64,000 bases of DNA from assembly GCF_014652375.1 (NCBI RefSeq), contig NZ_BMYR01000001.1, positions 46,150 through 110,149 of the forward strand, in the 5' to 3' direction. The notes under the pieces were generated by a model. The model saw only the letters and a list, made by a program, of their open reading frames with translations. It was not told where the DNA came from and made no database searches. The stretch comes from Alishewanella tabrizica. GTDB taxonomy: Bacteria > Pseudomonadota > Gammaproteobacteria > Enterobacterales > Alteromonadaceae. Shown piece after piece: positions 1 to 9,530 of this stretch. The stretch's first letter is position 1; every line of letters starts with the position of its first letter. Both the position numbers and the translations under genes were made by a program.

Positions 1-1408
1 GCTCAAGCTCGTCGGGCTGATAGGGCTGTTTACAGTATTCACATAATCGCCGTACCAGTCGCTGAGCAATAATAGCCCGCAGCGCACTGGCCACTAAGTA
101 AGGCGCAGCACCCATATCAATTAAACGTAGTGTACTGGTTACCGCATCGTTAGTGTGTAACGTAGACAATACCAAGTGGCCGGTTAAAGCGCCACGTAAC
201 CCCATTTCTGCGGTTTCTTGATCGCGCATTTCCCCCACCATAATGATGTCGGGATCTTGGCGTAAAGTGGTACGCAGTACTTTACTAAAGGTCAGATCGA
301 TCTTAGTGTTTACTTGTACTTGGTTAATGCGCGGCAGGCGATATTCGACCGGATCTTCTACCGTGATAATTTTCGTGCCGGCTTGGTTAAGCTCACTGAG
401 CATGCCGTATAAGGTGGTGGTTTTGCCCGAACCCGTGGGACCAGTAACCAGTACCATCCCATGTGGCGTTTGCATAATCCGCCGCAGCCGCGTCAGCATA
501 TGTGGCGGGATCCCCGTATCATCCAGCGTTAATACCCCAGCCGATTGATCCAGCAAACGCATTACCACCGACTCACCGTATTGCACTGGCATAGTCGACA
601 TCCGCACATCAATTTTATGCTGCTTTACTGTAATTTGAAAACGGCCGTCTTGTGGTAAACGTTTTTCCGAAATATCTAAGCTCGCCATCAGCTTTAAACG
701 CAATACCAAAGCGGCGGCAATACTCACTTCGTTTAAGATGTTTTCTTGCAGCACGCCATCGATACGCTGACGAATACGCAGCACTTTTTCATCGGGTTCG
801 ATATGTATATCTGAGGCGCGAACTTGCACGGCATCTTCAAAAATGGATTGCAACAGGCGCGAAATAGTATTGTCGGCTTCAGATTGCTCCGATAAATTAA
901 ATTCTTGCTCAGGCGTTACGCCATATTCTTGTTTTAACTGTGTGGCAAAGCTTTCGATATCTTTAGTGCGGCGATACAGCGTATCAAAGGCCTGCATCAA
1001 TTGGGTTTCGCGCACTACTGCTAAGCGAATTTCACGTGGTGCTAAAAATTGGGCTAATTGATCTAGTGCGGTGAGATCGGCCGGATCGCTCATGCCAAGC
1101 AATACTGATTGCGCGTCGGCTTCAAGCACGAGCGCCCGAAAACGGCGAGCTTGTACTTCAGATAATAATTGCGCGACTTGGCTGTCGATACGCTTTTGCG
1201 CAATATCTAAAAACGGCAGTTGTAATTGCTGCGCCAAAAACTGTAGCAGTTGTTGCTCAGATAGCACCTGCATTTCAATTAGAGTTGCGCCCAGTTTTCG
1301 ACCGGTGTCTTGTTGCTGCTTTAAGGCCGCCGTTAATTGCGCCTCACTAATAATGTGTTCGTGAACCAGTAAATCACCCAGTCGCATTTTAAGTTTTGGT
1401 TTTTGCAT
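1..1408 (-). CDS. mshE: MSHA pilus extension ATPase MshE (3' end cut by window edge)
   Basis: This is a GspE/PilB-type hexameric ATPase that powers assembly of the mannose-sensitive haemagglutinin type IV pilus at the inner membrane. Translation from the ATG at 1408 runs open to the window edge (about 469 residues), so the C-terminus is missing. The N-terminus carries two MshEN-type motifs, RLGDLLVHEHIISEAQL near residue 9 and KLGATLIEMQVLSEQQL further on; in MshE of Vibrio this module binds cyclic di-GMP. The Walker A motif GPTGSGKTTT lies near residue 322, followed by Asp- and His-box sequences. It follows mshN by 6 bp in the same operon. Identification is secure from motifs and context. 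Confidence 0.95.
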   Translation of the reverse strand, partial: MQKPKLKMRLGDLLVHEHIISEAQLTAALKQQQDTGRKLGATLIEMQVLSEQQLLQFLAQQLQLPFLDIAQKRIDSQVAQLLSEVQARRFRALVLEADAQSVLLGMSDPADLTALDQLAQFLAPREIRLAVVRETQLMQAFDTLYRRTKDIESFATQLKQEYGVTPEQEFNLSEQSEADNTISRLLQSIFEDAVQVRASDIHIEPDEKVLRIRQRIDGVLQENILNEVSIAAALVLRLKLMASLDISEKRLPQDGRFQITVKQHKIDVRMSTMPVQYGESVVMRLLDQSAGVLTLDDTGIPPHMLTRLRRIMQTPHGMVLVTGPTGSGKTTTLYGMLSELNQAGTKIITVEDPVEYRLPRINQVQVNTKIDLTFSKVLRTTLRQDPDIIMVGEMRDQETAEMGLRGALTGHLVLSTLHTNDAVTSTLRLIDMGAAPYLVASALRAIIAQRLVRRLCEYCKQPYQPDELE

Positions 1409-1414
1409 AGCGTT

Positions 1415-2656
1415 CTAATTCATTGGGTTCAATTGTTGTTGTAAAAATTGCTGGCTGGCTTGCGACAAATTTTGTCGACCTAACCATGCAACCTGAAAAT
1501 ACTGGTTAGCCAGCCCGGTTTGCTGTAATTGCTGCGCCGCGATACCGGCCGATAAATTCCAGCTGGCGTGCTGTGGCTCTTGTAATAATAACTGTTGATA
1601 CAGCGCTAGTGCTGCCGACCATTGCTGCAATTGTTGCAGTACGGCTGCTTTTAAGGCAAATAGCGGCGGATAATCGGCTACGGCAGCATCGGTTTCTAAT
1701 AAGTATAGCGCCTCTTCCCAGCGCTGCTGGGCGATGGCGCTTGCCGCTTGCTCCATTTGTTGCGCCAATTTTTGCTGCGGCAATGCTTCAATCTGTAATT
1801 GCGCGGGATCTTTGCCAATAGCCTTGCCAAGATCCGCCGACGTCATGGTTGTGTTAGTGGAAGATGTAACCGAATCTGACAAATCGCTGCTTGCAGCAGA
1901 AGAGGCTACAACGCCATTGCTCTGTGTAGGGGGGACCACTGCAGCTGTTACTACTTCAGATGCTGTTTCTGGCGCTGTATTTTCTTGTGCTGTTGTTTCT
2001 GGCTGCGTTGCTATTGGGGCTGCGGTTAATGCTGTGTTTAATTCTGTAGTGGGTTCTGTTTTGGGTGCTGCAGTTGATGCCGTCTTAAGTTCTGTAGTGG
2101 GTTCTGTAGCGGGTACAGTTGTTGGTGCAGCAGTTATTGCTGCTGAAGCCACTGCAGAAAAAGATGTGGCCGTTTCAGGTGCCACGGTAACGGGTTCTGC
2201 GCTAACCGGTATAGCAGTAATTGGTACTGAGGTTTCAGGCGTTGCAGTCATTGGCGCAGCGGTAATTGTTGCTGCATTCTCAGGCGCTGTGATAACGGGC
2301 TCAGCGGTTATTGGCGCGGCATTCTCAAACGACGTTGTTGTGCCAGGTGCTAAAAGCAGCGACTTATCAGCAACACCCTGTAAAGCGCGGTAACCCAACA
2401 ATATGATGAGCAGTACACTGAGTGCTAACAGCAGTTTTCGTGTTTTTTTAAACGGCTGCGGCTTAAGCGCACTCGTTAATGACGATGGCGTAAATGGCGC
2501 GGCTTGCTGCTGTGCTTGCTGCTGTACTTGCAATTGTGCCTGCTGCTGTAATTGTAGCTGTGTTTGCAGCACGTCTTTACGCACAACTTGCTGATCAGTT
2601 TGCTGCTCGGCTTGCCGTTTGGCTAAATCGTGTAGCATTTTATTTATAACGCTCAT
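1415..2656 (-). CDS. mshN: MSHA biogenesis protein MshN, TPR protein
   Basis: This is a bitopic inner-membrane protein of the MSHA pilus machine, about 413 residues. I chose the ATG at 2656 because it begins MSVINKMLHDL, typical of MshN, and overlaps the mshM stop codon as ATGA; an upstream in-frame start at 2683 adds nine residues inside mshM. A transmembrane helix lies near residues 70-90 and tetratricopeptide-like repeats fill the last 120 residues. Between them is an unusually long Thr/Ala/Pro/Glu-rich linker of about 180 residues with repeated phrases such as ITAAP and TEPTTEL, which probably spans the periplasm. The exact role of MshN is not well established in the family. Confidence 0.9.
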   Translation of the reverse strand: MSVINKMLHDLAKRQAEQQTDQQVVRKDVLQTQLQLQQQAQLQVQQQAQQQAAPFTPSSLTSALKPQPFKKTRKLLLALSVLLIILLGYRALQGVADKSLLLAPGTTTSFENAAPITAEPVITAPENAATITAAPMTATPETSVPITAIPVSAEPVTVAPETATSFSAVASAAITAAPTTVPATEPTTELKTASTAAPKTEPTTELNTALTAAPIATQPETTAQENTAPETASEVVTAAVVPPTQSNGVVASSAASSDLSDSVTSSTNTTMTSADLGKAIGKDPAQLQIEALPQQKLAQQMEQAASAIAQQRWEEALYLLETDAAVADYPPLFALKAAVLQQLQQWSAALALYQQLLLQEPQHASWNLSAGIAAQQLQQTGLANQYFQVAWLGRQNLSQASQQFLQQQLNPMN

Positions 2657-3531
2657 CTTGCCACCCGCCACGCGGCTAACCACATTAAAAGCGGGCCAAC
2701 GATCGGTAAATGATGACCTGTCGCCTTAACCGCAGGCGTATCTGCAGCGGCATAGCGCATATGCTGCCAAGTCACCTGCGTCCGCCCTTCGCCATAAGCT
2801 AGCATTAAACATTTGTGCGCTAAGATATTCACCAAACGTGGAATACCTCGGCTGTAATGGTGTAATAAGCGTAAAGCAGTGTCAGAAAATAATGGCGTGA
2901 AGCACCCTGCAATGGCTAAGCGATGCGCAATATAGTGCCGAATTTGTAAGGTGTTCATCACCGTTAATTGGTGTGAAAAGGTAATGCGCTGTTGTAATTG
3001 CCGAAAGGCGGTACTGGATAAACGCTGATCCAGCTCTGGCTGCGCAAATAAGACCACTTGCAAGAGCTTTTGCTGTTCAGTTTCTAAATTTGTCAGCAAG
3101 CGTAAGGTTTCTAAGGTGTCATTGGGTAACGCTTGCGCTTCATCAATCACCAAAATTACGCGCTTTTGTTGGCTAACCAACAAAATTAATTGCCGTTGCA
3201 ATAATTGCAATAATTGCGGTGTGTCGATATTTGCTGAAAATTTTAGACCTAATTCTTGTGCCAGAGCCCAGCGTAGCTCTAGCGGTGTTAAGGCCGGATC
3301 CGGCAAATAAGCCATTTGCCAGTTTGTCGGTGCTTGTTTTAAAAACAGCCGACATAACAAGGTTTTGCCTGTACCTACTTCGCCGGTCACTTTAATAAAA
3401 CCTTCGCCACTGTTTATGGCGGTATGAAGCACATTTAATGCTGCTTCGTGCTGCGGTAACCCCAAATAAAAAGACGTATCTGGCGTTAAGCTAAAAGGGA
3501 CCTGTGCCAGCTGAAAAAAGCCGGTGTACAT
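2653..3531 (-). CDS. mshM: MSHA biogenesis ATPase MshM (ExeA-like AAA protein)
   Basis: This 292-residue protein is an ExeA/GspA-family AAA ATPase of the MSHA pilus operon. The Walker A motif GEVGTGKT is at residues 50-57 and the Walker B sequence VILVIDEAQ at about 125-133. A hydrophobic stretch near the C-terminus (LPIVGPLLMWLAAW) may anchor it to the inner membrane. Related ATPases help insert or multimerise the secretin through peptidoglycan, which fits its place 3 bp after mshL. The stop codon overlaps the mshN start, implying translational coupling. Confidence 0.9.
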   Translation of the reverse strand: MYTGFFQLAQVPFSLTPDTSFYLGLPQHEAALNVLHTAINSGEGFIKVTGEVGTGKTLLCRLFLKQAPTNWQMAYLPDPALTPLELRWALAQELGLKFSANIDTPQLLQLLQRQLILLVSQQKRVILVIDEAQALPNDTLETLRLLTNLETEQQKLLQVVLFAQPELDQRLSSTAFRQLQQRITFSHQLTVMNTLQIRHYIAHRLAIAGCFTPLFSDTALRLLHHYSRGIPRLVNILAHKCLMLAYGEGRTQVTWQHMRYAAADTPAVKATGHHLPIVGPLLMWLAAWRVAR

Positions 3532-3534
3532 GGC

Positions 3535-5199
3535 CTACTGCCCCTGCGACCAGCGTTGTAATTGCTCTACCGATTGACCAATTTGCTCTGGCCACACACC
3601 GGATTCGACGACGATTGGCCTTAATAAGATCACTAATTCTTTTTTCTGCTCAATTTGACGCTTGCTGGTAAACAACTGGCCTAACCCAGGTATGGCTCCC
3701 AACACTGGCGTGCGTGAGACTGAATCTGATACCACCGTTTGCATTAAACCGCCAATCACCACAATTTCGCCACTGCGCGCTCGAATTAAGGTATCCGATT
3801 GCCGGATATTGCTTTGTGCCAACGGCAGTACCACCGTTTCGTCACTAAAACGAATGGTTTTACTTTGTTCAGACGTTTCGGTTACCGAAGGATTTACGTG
3901 CAAGATCACCGTGCCATTTTGATCAATTTGCGGTGTAACGTCTAACGCAATACCTGAGAAAAAGGGCTGCAAACTGATATTGGGTGAGCTTGTTGTCGCC
4001 CCAGTGCCGGCGATGGTTGTATTGCTGGTAACGTCGGTAACAAAATATTCATCTTGCCCAACTTTAATCACGGCTTTTTGGTTGTTCATTGCCGTGACAC
4101 GCGGGCTTGACAGCACTTGGGCATTGCCCTGGGTTTGCAACAGATTGATCACCCCATTAAAGTCGGCGTTGGCAAAGCTAATGGCCGTAACGCCGCCTAA
4201 GCCTGCACTCACGGCATTGGCTGGCACACTCCCAGAGGTAGTAAGATTAAACTCGGTATTGCGCAGATTGGTTAAGGCACTTTGCCAGTTAATCCCTTGC
4301 TGATAATCGTCATTAAGGGTGACTTCGATAATGCGTGCTTCTAGCACCACTTGCCGTTGCAAATGCTGCTCGGTTTGCCCTAAAAATTGTTTAATTGCGG
4401 CCAATTCATCAGGCATTCCGCGCACAGTCACTAAGCCCGCTTGTGGGCTAACAATCACCATTCTATCGGGGGTAGCTGCCAAAAACGACGTGAGTGTTTG
4501 TTCTAAATCTTTCCAAAAATCCGTCCGGTTTTCAGTTTGAATACTGCTGCCGCTAAATTGCTGCTGATTACCCTGGCCGCCTAGACTATTTGAACTATTG
4601 CTACTGCCCAAATTGTTTGTGCTTTGTGTACCACGGCCATTTTGACCATTTTGGCTATTGCCATTTTGCGATACACCACCTGAGTTTACGGTAATTGAGG
4701 AGAGCCCTTGGCGTTGTAACATTAAATAATTGACTGCGATCGTTTCGGTACGTAGTGCAGCAGGAAATACCTGATAGATAGTGCCACTGCGGCGAATATC
4801 GACACCAAATAGCTGTTGGATCTGCATCAATGTTTCAGCCAAGGTCACCTGCTTTAATTGCAAACTCACCTCGCCACTGATCGCAGGATGCACCACCATA
4901 CTGTAAGGGGTATCCGATACCAACGAGCGTAAAAAGTCACCTAACGGCACGGCATTGGCATTGACGTTAAAGCGAGGTTCGTTTTGCTGTAAGGGTTTAA
5001 GCGAGTCAGCCAGCAATTCTTGTTGCACCGCTAAAGGAATAACGGGTGCACTTGGGGCAGCACTTGGCGGGGTTTGCACGGCTTGCGAAAGCGCCTCTCG
5101 TGCTTGTTGAGTACTTTGCTCAGTAGCCGTTATTTTACACCCCTGTAAAAGTAATGCTGAGCTTGCAACTGCATACAAACTGATCTGTTTAAGGTTCAT
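3535..5199 (-). CDS. mshL: MSHA pilus outer-membrane secretin MshL
   Basis: This 554-residue protein is the secretin that forms the outer-membrane pore through which the MSHA pilus leaves the cell. The N-terminus has a lipoprotein signal ending LLLQGC, with the lipidated Cys near residue 21. A short N-domain is followed by a Gly/Asn/Ser/Gln-rich linker around residues 190-225, then the conserved secretin domain with VPVLGAIPGLGQLF-like wording (here TPVLGAIPGLGQLFTSK) and KELVILLRPIVV near the C-terminus. The start overlaps the end of mshK by 11 bp. The low-complexity linker length varies within the family and is probably not functionally critical. Confidence 0.93.
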   Translation of the reverse strand: MNLKQISLYAVASSALLLQGCKITATEQSTQQAREALSQAVQTPPSAAPSAPVIPLAVQQELLADSLKPLQQNEPRFNVNANAVPLGDFLRSLVSDTPYSMVVHPAISGEVSLQLKQVTLAETLMQIQQLFGVDIRRSGTIYQVFPAALRTETIAVNYLMLQRQGLSSITVNSGGVSQNGNSQNGQNGRGTQSTNNLGSSNSSNSLGGQGNQQQFSGSSIQTENRTDFWKDLEQTLTSFLAATPDRMVIVSPQAGLVTVRGMPDELAAIKQFLGQTEQHLQRQVVLEARIIEVTLNDDYQQGINWQSALTNLRNTEFNLTTSGSVPANAVSAGLGGVTAISFANADFNGVINLLQTQGNAQVLSSPRVTAMNNQKAVIKVGQDEYFVTDVTSNTTIAGTGATTSSPNISLQPFFSGIALDVTPQIDQNGTVILHVNPSVTETSEQSKTIRFSDETVVLPLAQSNIRQSDTLIRARSGEIVVIGGLMQTVVSDSVSRTPVLGAIPGLGQLFTSKRQIEQKKELVILLRPIVVESGVWPEQIGQSVEQLQRWSQGQ

Positions 5200-5521
5200 A
5201 GTGTAATTTCTTGTTATCTTTAACGTTATTATTGTGGATAAACAATGGCATTTCGCCTTGATCGCTGCGCAAAATTACCTGCTCGGCATTAATACTGTGA
5301 ACCCGATATTGTTGAAAGGTATCGCCAACCTTTACCATAGACCCATTGAGCATAGCCTGATAGCCCTGCTCTGTCTGCAGAATAATTTGTAATTTGGGCG
5401 CACCAATTGGGCTACTGACACTTGCCTCATTAGCTAACGTCACGCTTGTTGCTGGACGTGTCGGATCCGCCAGCACGGGTAACACCAGTAACACCAAACT
5501 AAAAACGAATATAGCTTTCAT
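5189..5521 (-). CDS. mshK: MSHA biogenesis protein MshK (PilP-like)
   Basis: This is a small periplasmic protein of about 110 residues with an N-terminal signal peptide ending VLADPTRP, a mature start also seen in PilP/GspC-type partners. In type IV pilus systems proteins of this kind link the inner-membrane alignment complex to the secretin, consistent with the next gene being mshL. I favour the ATG at 5521; a GTG two codons upstream (5527) is possible. The 5' end overlaps the end of mshJ and the 3' end overlaps mshL. Confidence 0.85.
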   Translation of the reverse strand: MKAIFVFSLVLLVLPVLADPTRPATSVTLANEASVSSPIGAPKLQIILQTEQGYQAMLNGSMVKVGDTFQQYRVHSINAEQVILRSDQGEMPLFIHNNNVKDNKKLHYEP

Positions 5522-6149
5522 GTTCACTCACCGTAGCCAGTTGTAACATTAATTGTGCTTTGGGGTGTTGCTGTACCTGATATTCAACTTGCTGCCATTG
5601 CAGCAACCAAGGTAGTGCTTCGAGTTTTAACAACATCTGTTGTAATTGCCCATACTCGCCACTGACCACCAAGGTTGTAACATGACGATATAACGCAGGC
5701 GTTTCGTCTGGCTGCTGCCCCGGCAATAACAGCGGTTGCGCTGGCGCGGTAGTCAGCGATACTAATTGCAACGGCTGTAACGAGCCTAAAAGATCTTGCA
5801 GCAACAGTACCGTTTGTTGCCCTGTCATAAATTGCTGCCGATATGGCTGCAATTGTGCATTTTGGCTTTGCATTAATTGCTGTTGCTGGGCCAACTGCTC
5901 ATGCAGGGGTTGGTTGATATCTAAAGATAATTGTTGTTGCAATAGGCTGGCTTGTTCTTGCAACGCCTGTAATTGCTGCTGTACTTGTTGCACCTGCGTT
6001 TGACTTTGCTGAAAACGTAAATACACCGGTTCAAGGATCAGAATAAGCATTAACCAGCAGCCTAACGCTAGGCTACCAAAGAAAATCAGACGTTTCTCAC
6101 GGATTTGTAAGCCATTGTAGCGCTGTTGCAATTGCTGCCATTGACTCAT
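5499..6149 (-). CDS. mshJ: MSHA biogenesis protein MshJ (PilO-like)
   Basis: This 216-residue protein has a single transmembrane segment near residues 22-45 followed by a very Gln-rich coiled coil (LQQQL and similar repeats) and a small globular C-terminal domain. That plan matches MshJ/PilO, the inner-membrane alignment subcomplex protein that pairs with the PilN-like protein. Its start overlaps the stop of the upstream pilN-like gene as ATGA. The extreme glutamine content is shared with its neighbours. Confidence 0.85.
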   Translation of the reverse strand: MSQWQQLQQRYNGLQIREKRLIFFGSLALGCWLMLILILEPVYLRFQQSQTQVQQVQQQLQALQEQASLLQQQLSLDINQPLHEQLAQQQQLMQSQNAQLQPYRQQFMTGQQTVLLLQDLLGSLQPLQLVSLTTAPAQPLLLPGQQPDETPALYRHVTTLVVSGEYGQLQQMLLKLEALPWLLQWQQVEYQVQQHPKAQLMLQLATVSEHESYIRF

Positions 6150-6736
6150 GGTGTGCCCCCTGTCGATTGCAACGTAAATTCAATTAATGGGGCATCTTCT
6201 TGTTGTTGTAGCTGTATTTGCTGAAATTGCTGTCCTTGCAATTGCGCTAAGCTGGCTAGCTGTTGCAGCCATACTGCCACGCTTTGCGGCTGTTGGGTAA
6301 TACCTTGCCAGCTGCTGCTATGAGGTGTTAACACAAACTGCTGCAACCAGAGTTCGGGGCGATCAATTTTCACAAGGTGTGCAAACACAGGGCTAAAAAA
6401 AGTAATTTGCTGTTGCTGCTGTTGCAAAAATTGCAGTAATGCTTGGCGACGTTGCCATTGCGTTTGTGCCAACGCGACTTGCTGCTGTAATTGTGTGTCG
6501 GGTTGGCGCTGCAGTATCGCTTGTTGCATTAAATCAGCCTGCGTTTGTTGCTGTTGTTTTTGCTGACTGAGTACCTGTAATTGCTGCTGTTGCTGTTGCT
6601 GAAGAAACCAAAGCACAGCACTCAAAACAAAAATTAGCGCAGCAATACTGCCTAAACTTATCCCTAGGTGCTTTAATGACAGCGTTTGCTTGGGCGGTAA
6701 TAACGCCGCTGAAAATAAGTTAACCCGCAGCTTCAT
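6146..6736 (-). CDS. PilN-like MSHA biogenesis protein (MshI2-like)
   Basis: This protein of about 196 residues starts MKLRVNLFSAALLPPKQ, the short cytoplasmic N-terminus typical of PilN-family proteins that dock onto a PilM-like partner, followed by one transmembrane helix near residues 25-45 and a Gln-rich coiled coil. I chose the ATG at 6736; a longer frame to 6778 would read through the end of mshI. It overlaps mshI by 17 bp and mshJ by 4 bp. Naming in the msh literature varies (mshI2 or an unnamed gene), so no symbol is given. Confidence 0.8.
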   Translation of the reverse strand: MKLRVNLFSAALLPPKQTLSLKHLGISLGSIAALIFVLSAVLWFLQQQQQQQLQVLSQQKQQQQTQADLMQQAILQRQPDTQLQQQVALAQTQWQRRQALLQFLQQQQQQITFFSPVFAHLVKIDRPELWLQQFVLTPHSSSWQGITQQPQSVAVWLQQLASLAQLQGQQFQQIQLQQQEDAPLIEFTLQSTGGTP

Positions 6737-7664
6737 GCTTGGGCTCCTTGGCAAACGCGAGTTGCTGCATGGCCGCAATGGCTGGCCAGCATGTTATGGC
6801 ATTAAGTGAGGCGGCCCATTCCAACGCTACAGGCAATTGTAAGGCTTTGGCCTGATTAAACCCGGTTTTTTTAAATAATGCTACCACGTCATCTAATTGC
6901 GGATGGGCCAGCATCAGCAGCATTTCACGCACTGGGGGCAGTTTTAACTGTGACTCAACAAAGTCCATCGAACGCTGCATTTCTAGCAATAAATTGTCTA
7001 ACAAACCATATTGTAACTGCTCGATCGGGGTATCACTGAATTGATCAAAACCGCGTAATTGACGACTAAAACAGAGTTGCCCTTCACGGATCACTTGCAC
7101 TTGCATCGGCTGTCCCGCCTGCTGGATCAATAACAATCGCGTAAGCGCATCGGTTGGCATCAATTCCATCGTTAGCCATTCTTGTGGGGCAATCAGTTGC
7201 GGGTTCAGCTTATACTTAAGTAGCTCTTTGCAAAGCTGTTGCAGCGCAGACTTTGACGTGACCACAATATTTATACGCGGATTCGCTGGGGTACCCGGAA
7301 TATCTAAATAATCTAGCTGCATATCATCGGGTGCTAAGCTGCATAAATCTTTGATCAGCCACGGCAAGGCTTGAATAACTTCTTCAGCAGGCAATTTGGG
7401 TTTATCTAAGGGCAGTAATTGATAGCGCTGCGCATCCAACACTACAGCAACATCACTGCCAGCAGGCTGGGTTGCCAGCAAGGGCAACAGATTATCGGGG
7501 AAGGCGTTATCAGCCAATAAGTGTTCTGTACAGGTACAGTGCAACTGGCCTGCTTTAAAACTGGCTGATAATAGGATCACTTTATTACCTACCAGATAAA
7601 ACACCCTAAACGCTTTAGAAGCCCCGGCTGGTTTTGACAGTTTTTGCCAAATTCGCTGCAACAT
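6720..7664 (-). CDS. mshI: MSHA biogenesis protein MshI (PilM-like)
   Basis: This 314-residue protein is a soluble actin-fold PilM-like protein that forms the cytoplasmic ring of the pilus alignment complex. It lacks a signal peptide or membrane helices. Sequences such as LLLIQQAGQPMQVQVIREGQLCFSRQL resemble the MshI/PilM core, and the following gene encodes its expected PilN partner. It is the first gene of the msh operon here: the next gene upstream is an unrelated permease, so the mshH gene that precedes mshI in Vibrio is not in its usual place. Confidence 0.85.
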   Translation of the reverse strand: MLQRIWQKLSKPAGASKAFRVFYLVGNKVILLSASFKAGQLHCTCTEHLLADNAFPDNLLPLLATQPAGSDVAVVLDAQRYQLLPLDKPKLPAEEVIQALPWLIKDLCSLAPDDMQLDYLDIPGTPANPRINIVVTSKSALQQLCKELLKYKLNPQLIAPQEWLTMELMPTDALTRLLLIQQAGQPMQVQVIREGQLCFSRQLRGFDQFSDTPIEQLQYGLLDNLLLEMQRSMDFVESQLKLPPVREMLLMLAHPQLDDVVALFKKTGFNQAKALQLPVALEWAASLNAITCWPAIAAMQQLAFAKEPKHEAAG

Positions 7665-7696
7665 CAGTTACGTAACCTTAATTTTTATTATGATTT

Positions 7697-7725
7697 AGCA
7701 TAGCGATATGTTACTGAATGAGCAA
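7697..7725 (-). promoter_or_regulatory. candidate promoter of the msh operon
   Basis: On the minus strand a TTGCTC box and a TATGCT box are separated by 17 bp, ending about 33 bp before the mshI start codon. The boxes match the sigma70 consensus at three and four positions. It is the best candidate in the gap between the permease terminator and mshI, but it is weak. Confidence 0.35.
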
Positions 7726-7775
7726 TATTTTATTCGCGTTAGCAGCAAGCTATTTATTGGGATAACCCGCTAAAA

Positions 7776-7803
7776 CAGCGGCGGAATATAACCGCCGCCG
7801 TTT
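7776..7803 (-). terminator. hairpin terminator after the SLC13 permease gene
   Basis: A GC-rich hairpin with arms CGGCGG and CCGCCG around an AATATAA-type loop lies directly after the permease stop codon (7802). On the minus strand it is followed by CTGTTTTAG, a short U-run. It would separate the cys operon from the msh operon. Confidence 0.6.
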
Positions 7804-9529
7804 AAAAAGGAAATACTATAGGAATAAGAAGTATACACACGGCTAAGTAGGTGATAGCAACCGGCAACCCTACTTTTACAAAGTGTATTAAAGTGTAGTT
7901 ACCCGCGTTAAACACCATTAGATTGGTTTGATAACCATAGGGCGTAATAAAACTGGCTGACGCTGCAAACGCAACAGCTATGACCATTGGCATCACGTTA
8001 ATGCCTAAACCTTCAGCCAAACTAAAAGCAATAGGAAACATTAAGGCAGCAGCGGCATTATTGGTAATTAACTCTGTTAAGGCGTAGGTAAGCAACATAA
8101 TGCCAACCAACGCGATAATCGGCGATTGCCCATCCAAGACAGAACCGGCTAAACGACTGATGGCTTCAGACAATCCCGTGGTGTTCATCGCCGACGCGAT
8201 ACAAAGCGCGCCACAGACAATTAACCAAATTTCTATTGGGAACCGACGTTTAATTTCATTTACCGATAAACAGCCTGTAAACAGGAGAATAGCCAGCAAA
8301 AAAATACCGCCGGTTAATAATGATACGCCCGTAAGCACACTCACGCTGATTAAACCGACAAATCCCCACCACGTCAGTTTTTCGCGCCATCCGCTTAGCA
8401 TGTGATCGGGTTTAATACCGGATACGACATAAAAGTTTTTACTTAAATTTTGGCGGCTAGCAAAATCAGGCCCCGTTGCCAACAGTAAAAAATCGCCGGC
8501 TTTTAACACAATGTCGCCTAATTTGCCATTAACTCGGCCGCCATCACGGCGAATTGCTACCACAGCAGCATCAAATCGCGCTCGAAAACCGCTTTGTTTC
8601 AAGCTTTTTCCAATGATCGCCGATTCTTCTTTTATGATAACTTCAGTCAATTGTTGAGTGGCTAGGCCATTGGCTTCGGCAAAGAGTTGCAGTCCTGGAA
8701 ACTGCTTTAAACTTAACACCTTTTGTACATTGCCCGTAAAGACCAATTTATCTGCAGCTTCTAACACATCGTAGCGCGCCACAGGGCGAAGTAGCTTATC
8801 GCCCCGATAAATTTCTACCAGAAATAATTCATCTAAATTGCGTAATCCGGCCTCTTCTACGGTTTTACCTACCAAGGGCGAATCAGCTAATAACTTAGCT
8901 TCTAATAAGTATTCGGTGCTTTTTTCCTGCTTTAATTCCGCCGTTGGCAGTAAACGACTAAACACCAGTAACACCGTACCGCCTGCCAGCACCACCCCTA
9001 AACCGACTAACGTGAAATCAAAAAAGGCAAAACCTGGATGGCCCTTCTCAGTGAGCATTGAATGTACAATAAGATTTGTTGATGTACCAATCAGGGTTAA
9101 GGTGCCGCCCATAATGGCTGCGTAGGATAAGGGGATCAGTAATTTTGAAGCCGGTACTTTATTATTCGACAGCACCGCATTTAGCATAGCTGCAACGACT
9201 GCCGTATTATTCAGTACCGATGACGCTAATGCTGAGAAACCCACAGTACGCAAGACAGAACCTTGCACTGATGTGGTAAACAAATAAGCGGATATACGCC
9301 GTAATAAACTGGTTTTTTCTAATGCATAAGAAATAAGTACCAATAAGACTAAGGTTGCTAAGCCTGAATTCGCAGCATTACGCAATACATCGGGGGTACC
9401 AATAAACCCTGCTACGAGCATAACCAGAATTGCGGCACCAAACACTTCTGTTGCGTGCTGCTGAAAGCGAATTAACGCTATCAGCAGTACGATCAGTAGC
9501 AGCACCATGAATAGCACACTGCTGGGCAT
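7802..9529 (-). CDS. SLC13-family anion permease, probable sulfate transporter
   Basis: This 575-residue membrane protein has the SLC13/DASS layout: two blocks of hydrophobic helices (about residues 1-185 and 385-575) flanking two cytoplasmic RCK_C (TrkA_C) domains at about 205-370. It starts 1 bp after cysN ends, so it is in the cysDN operon. Permeases of this layout linked to cysND are generally taken to import sulfate; the substrate here is inferred from context only. No cysC gene follows it, unlike the arrangement in some vibrios. Confidence 0.85.
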   Translation of the reverse strand: MPSSVLFMVLLLIVLLIALIRFQQHATEVFGAAILVMLVAGFIGTPDVLRNAANSGLATLVLLVLISYALEKTSLLRRISAYLFTTSVQGSVLRTVGFSALASSVLNNTAVVAAMLNAVLSNNKVPASKLLIPLSYAAIMGGTLTLIGTSTNLIVHSMLTEKGHPGFAFFDFTLVGLGVVLAGGTVLLVFSRLLPTAELKQEKSTEYLLEAKLLADSPLVGKTVEEAGLRNLDELFLVEIYRGDKLLRPVARYDVLEAADKLVFTGNVQKVLSLKQFPGLQLFAEANGLATQQLTEVIIKEESAIIGKSLKQSGFRARFDAAVVAIRRDGGRVNGKLGDIVLKAGDFLLLATGPDFASRQNLSKNFYVVSGIKPDHMLSGWREKLTWWGFVGLISVSVLTGVSLLTGGIFLLAILLFTGCLSVNEIKRRFPIEIWLIVCGALCIASAMNTTGLSEAISRLAGSVLDGQSPIIALVGIMLLTYALTELITNNAAAALMFPIAFSLAEGLGINVMPMVIAVAFAASASFITPYGYQTNLMVFNAGNYTLIHFVKVGLPVAITYLAVCILLIPIVFPF

Positions 9530-9530
9530 G

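Noticed and set aside
1734..2393. Plus-strand frame of 219 codons opposite mshN
   Set aside because: It is an antisense shadow of the Ala/Thr/Pro-rich mshN linker, with Val/Ala/Gly-rich nonsense composition.
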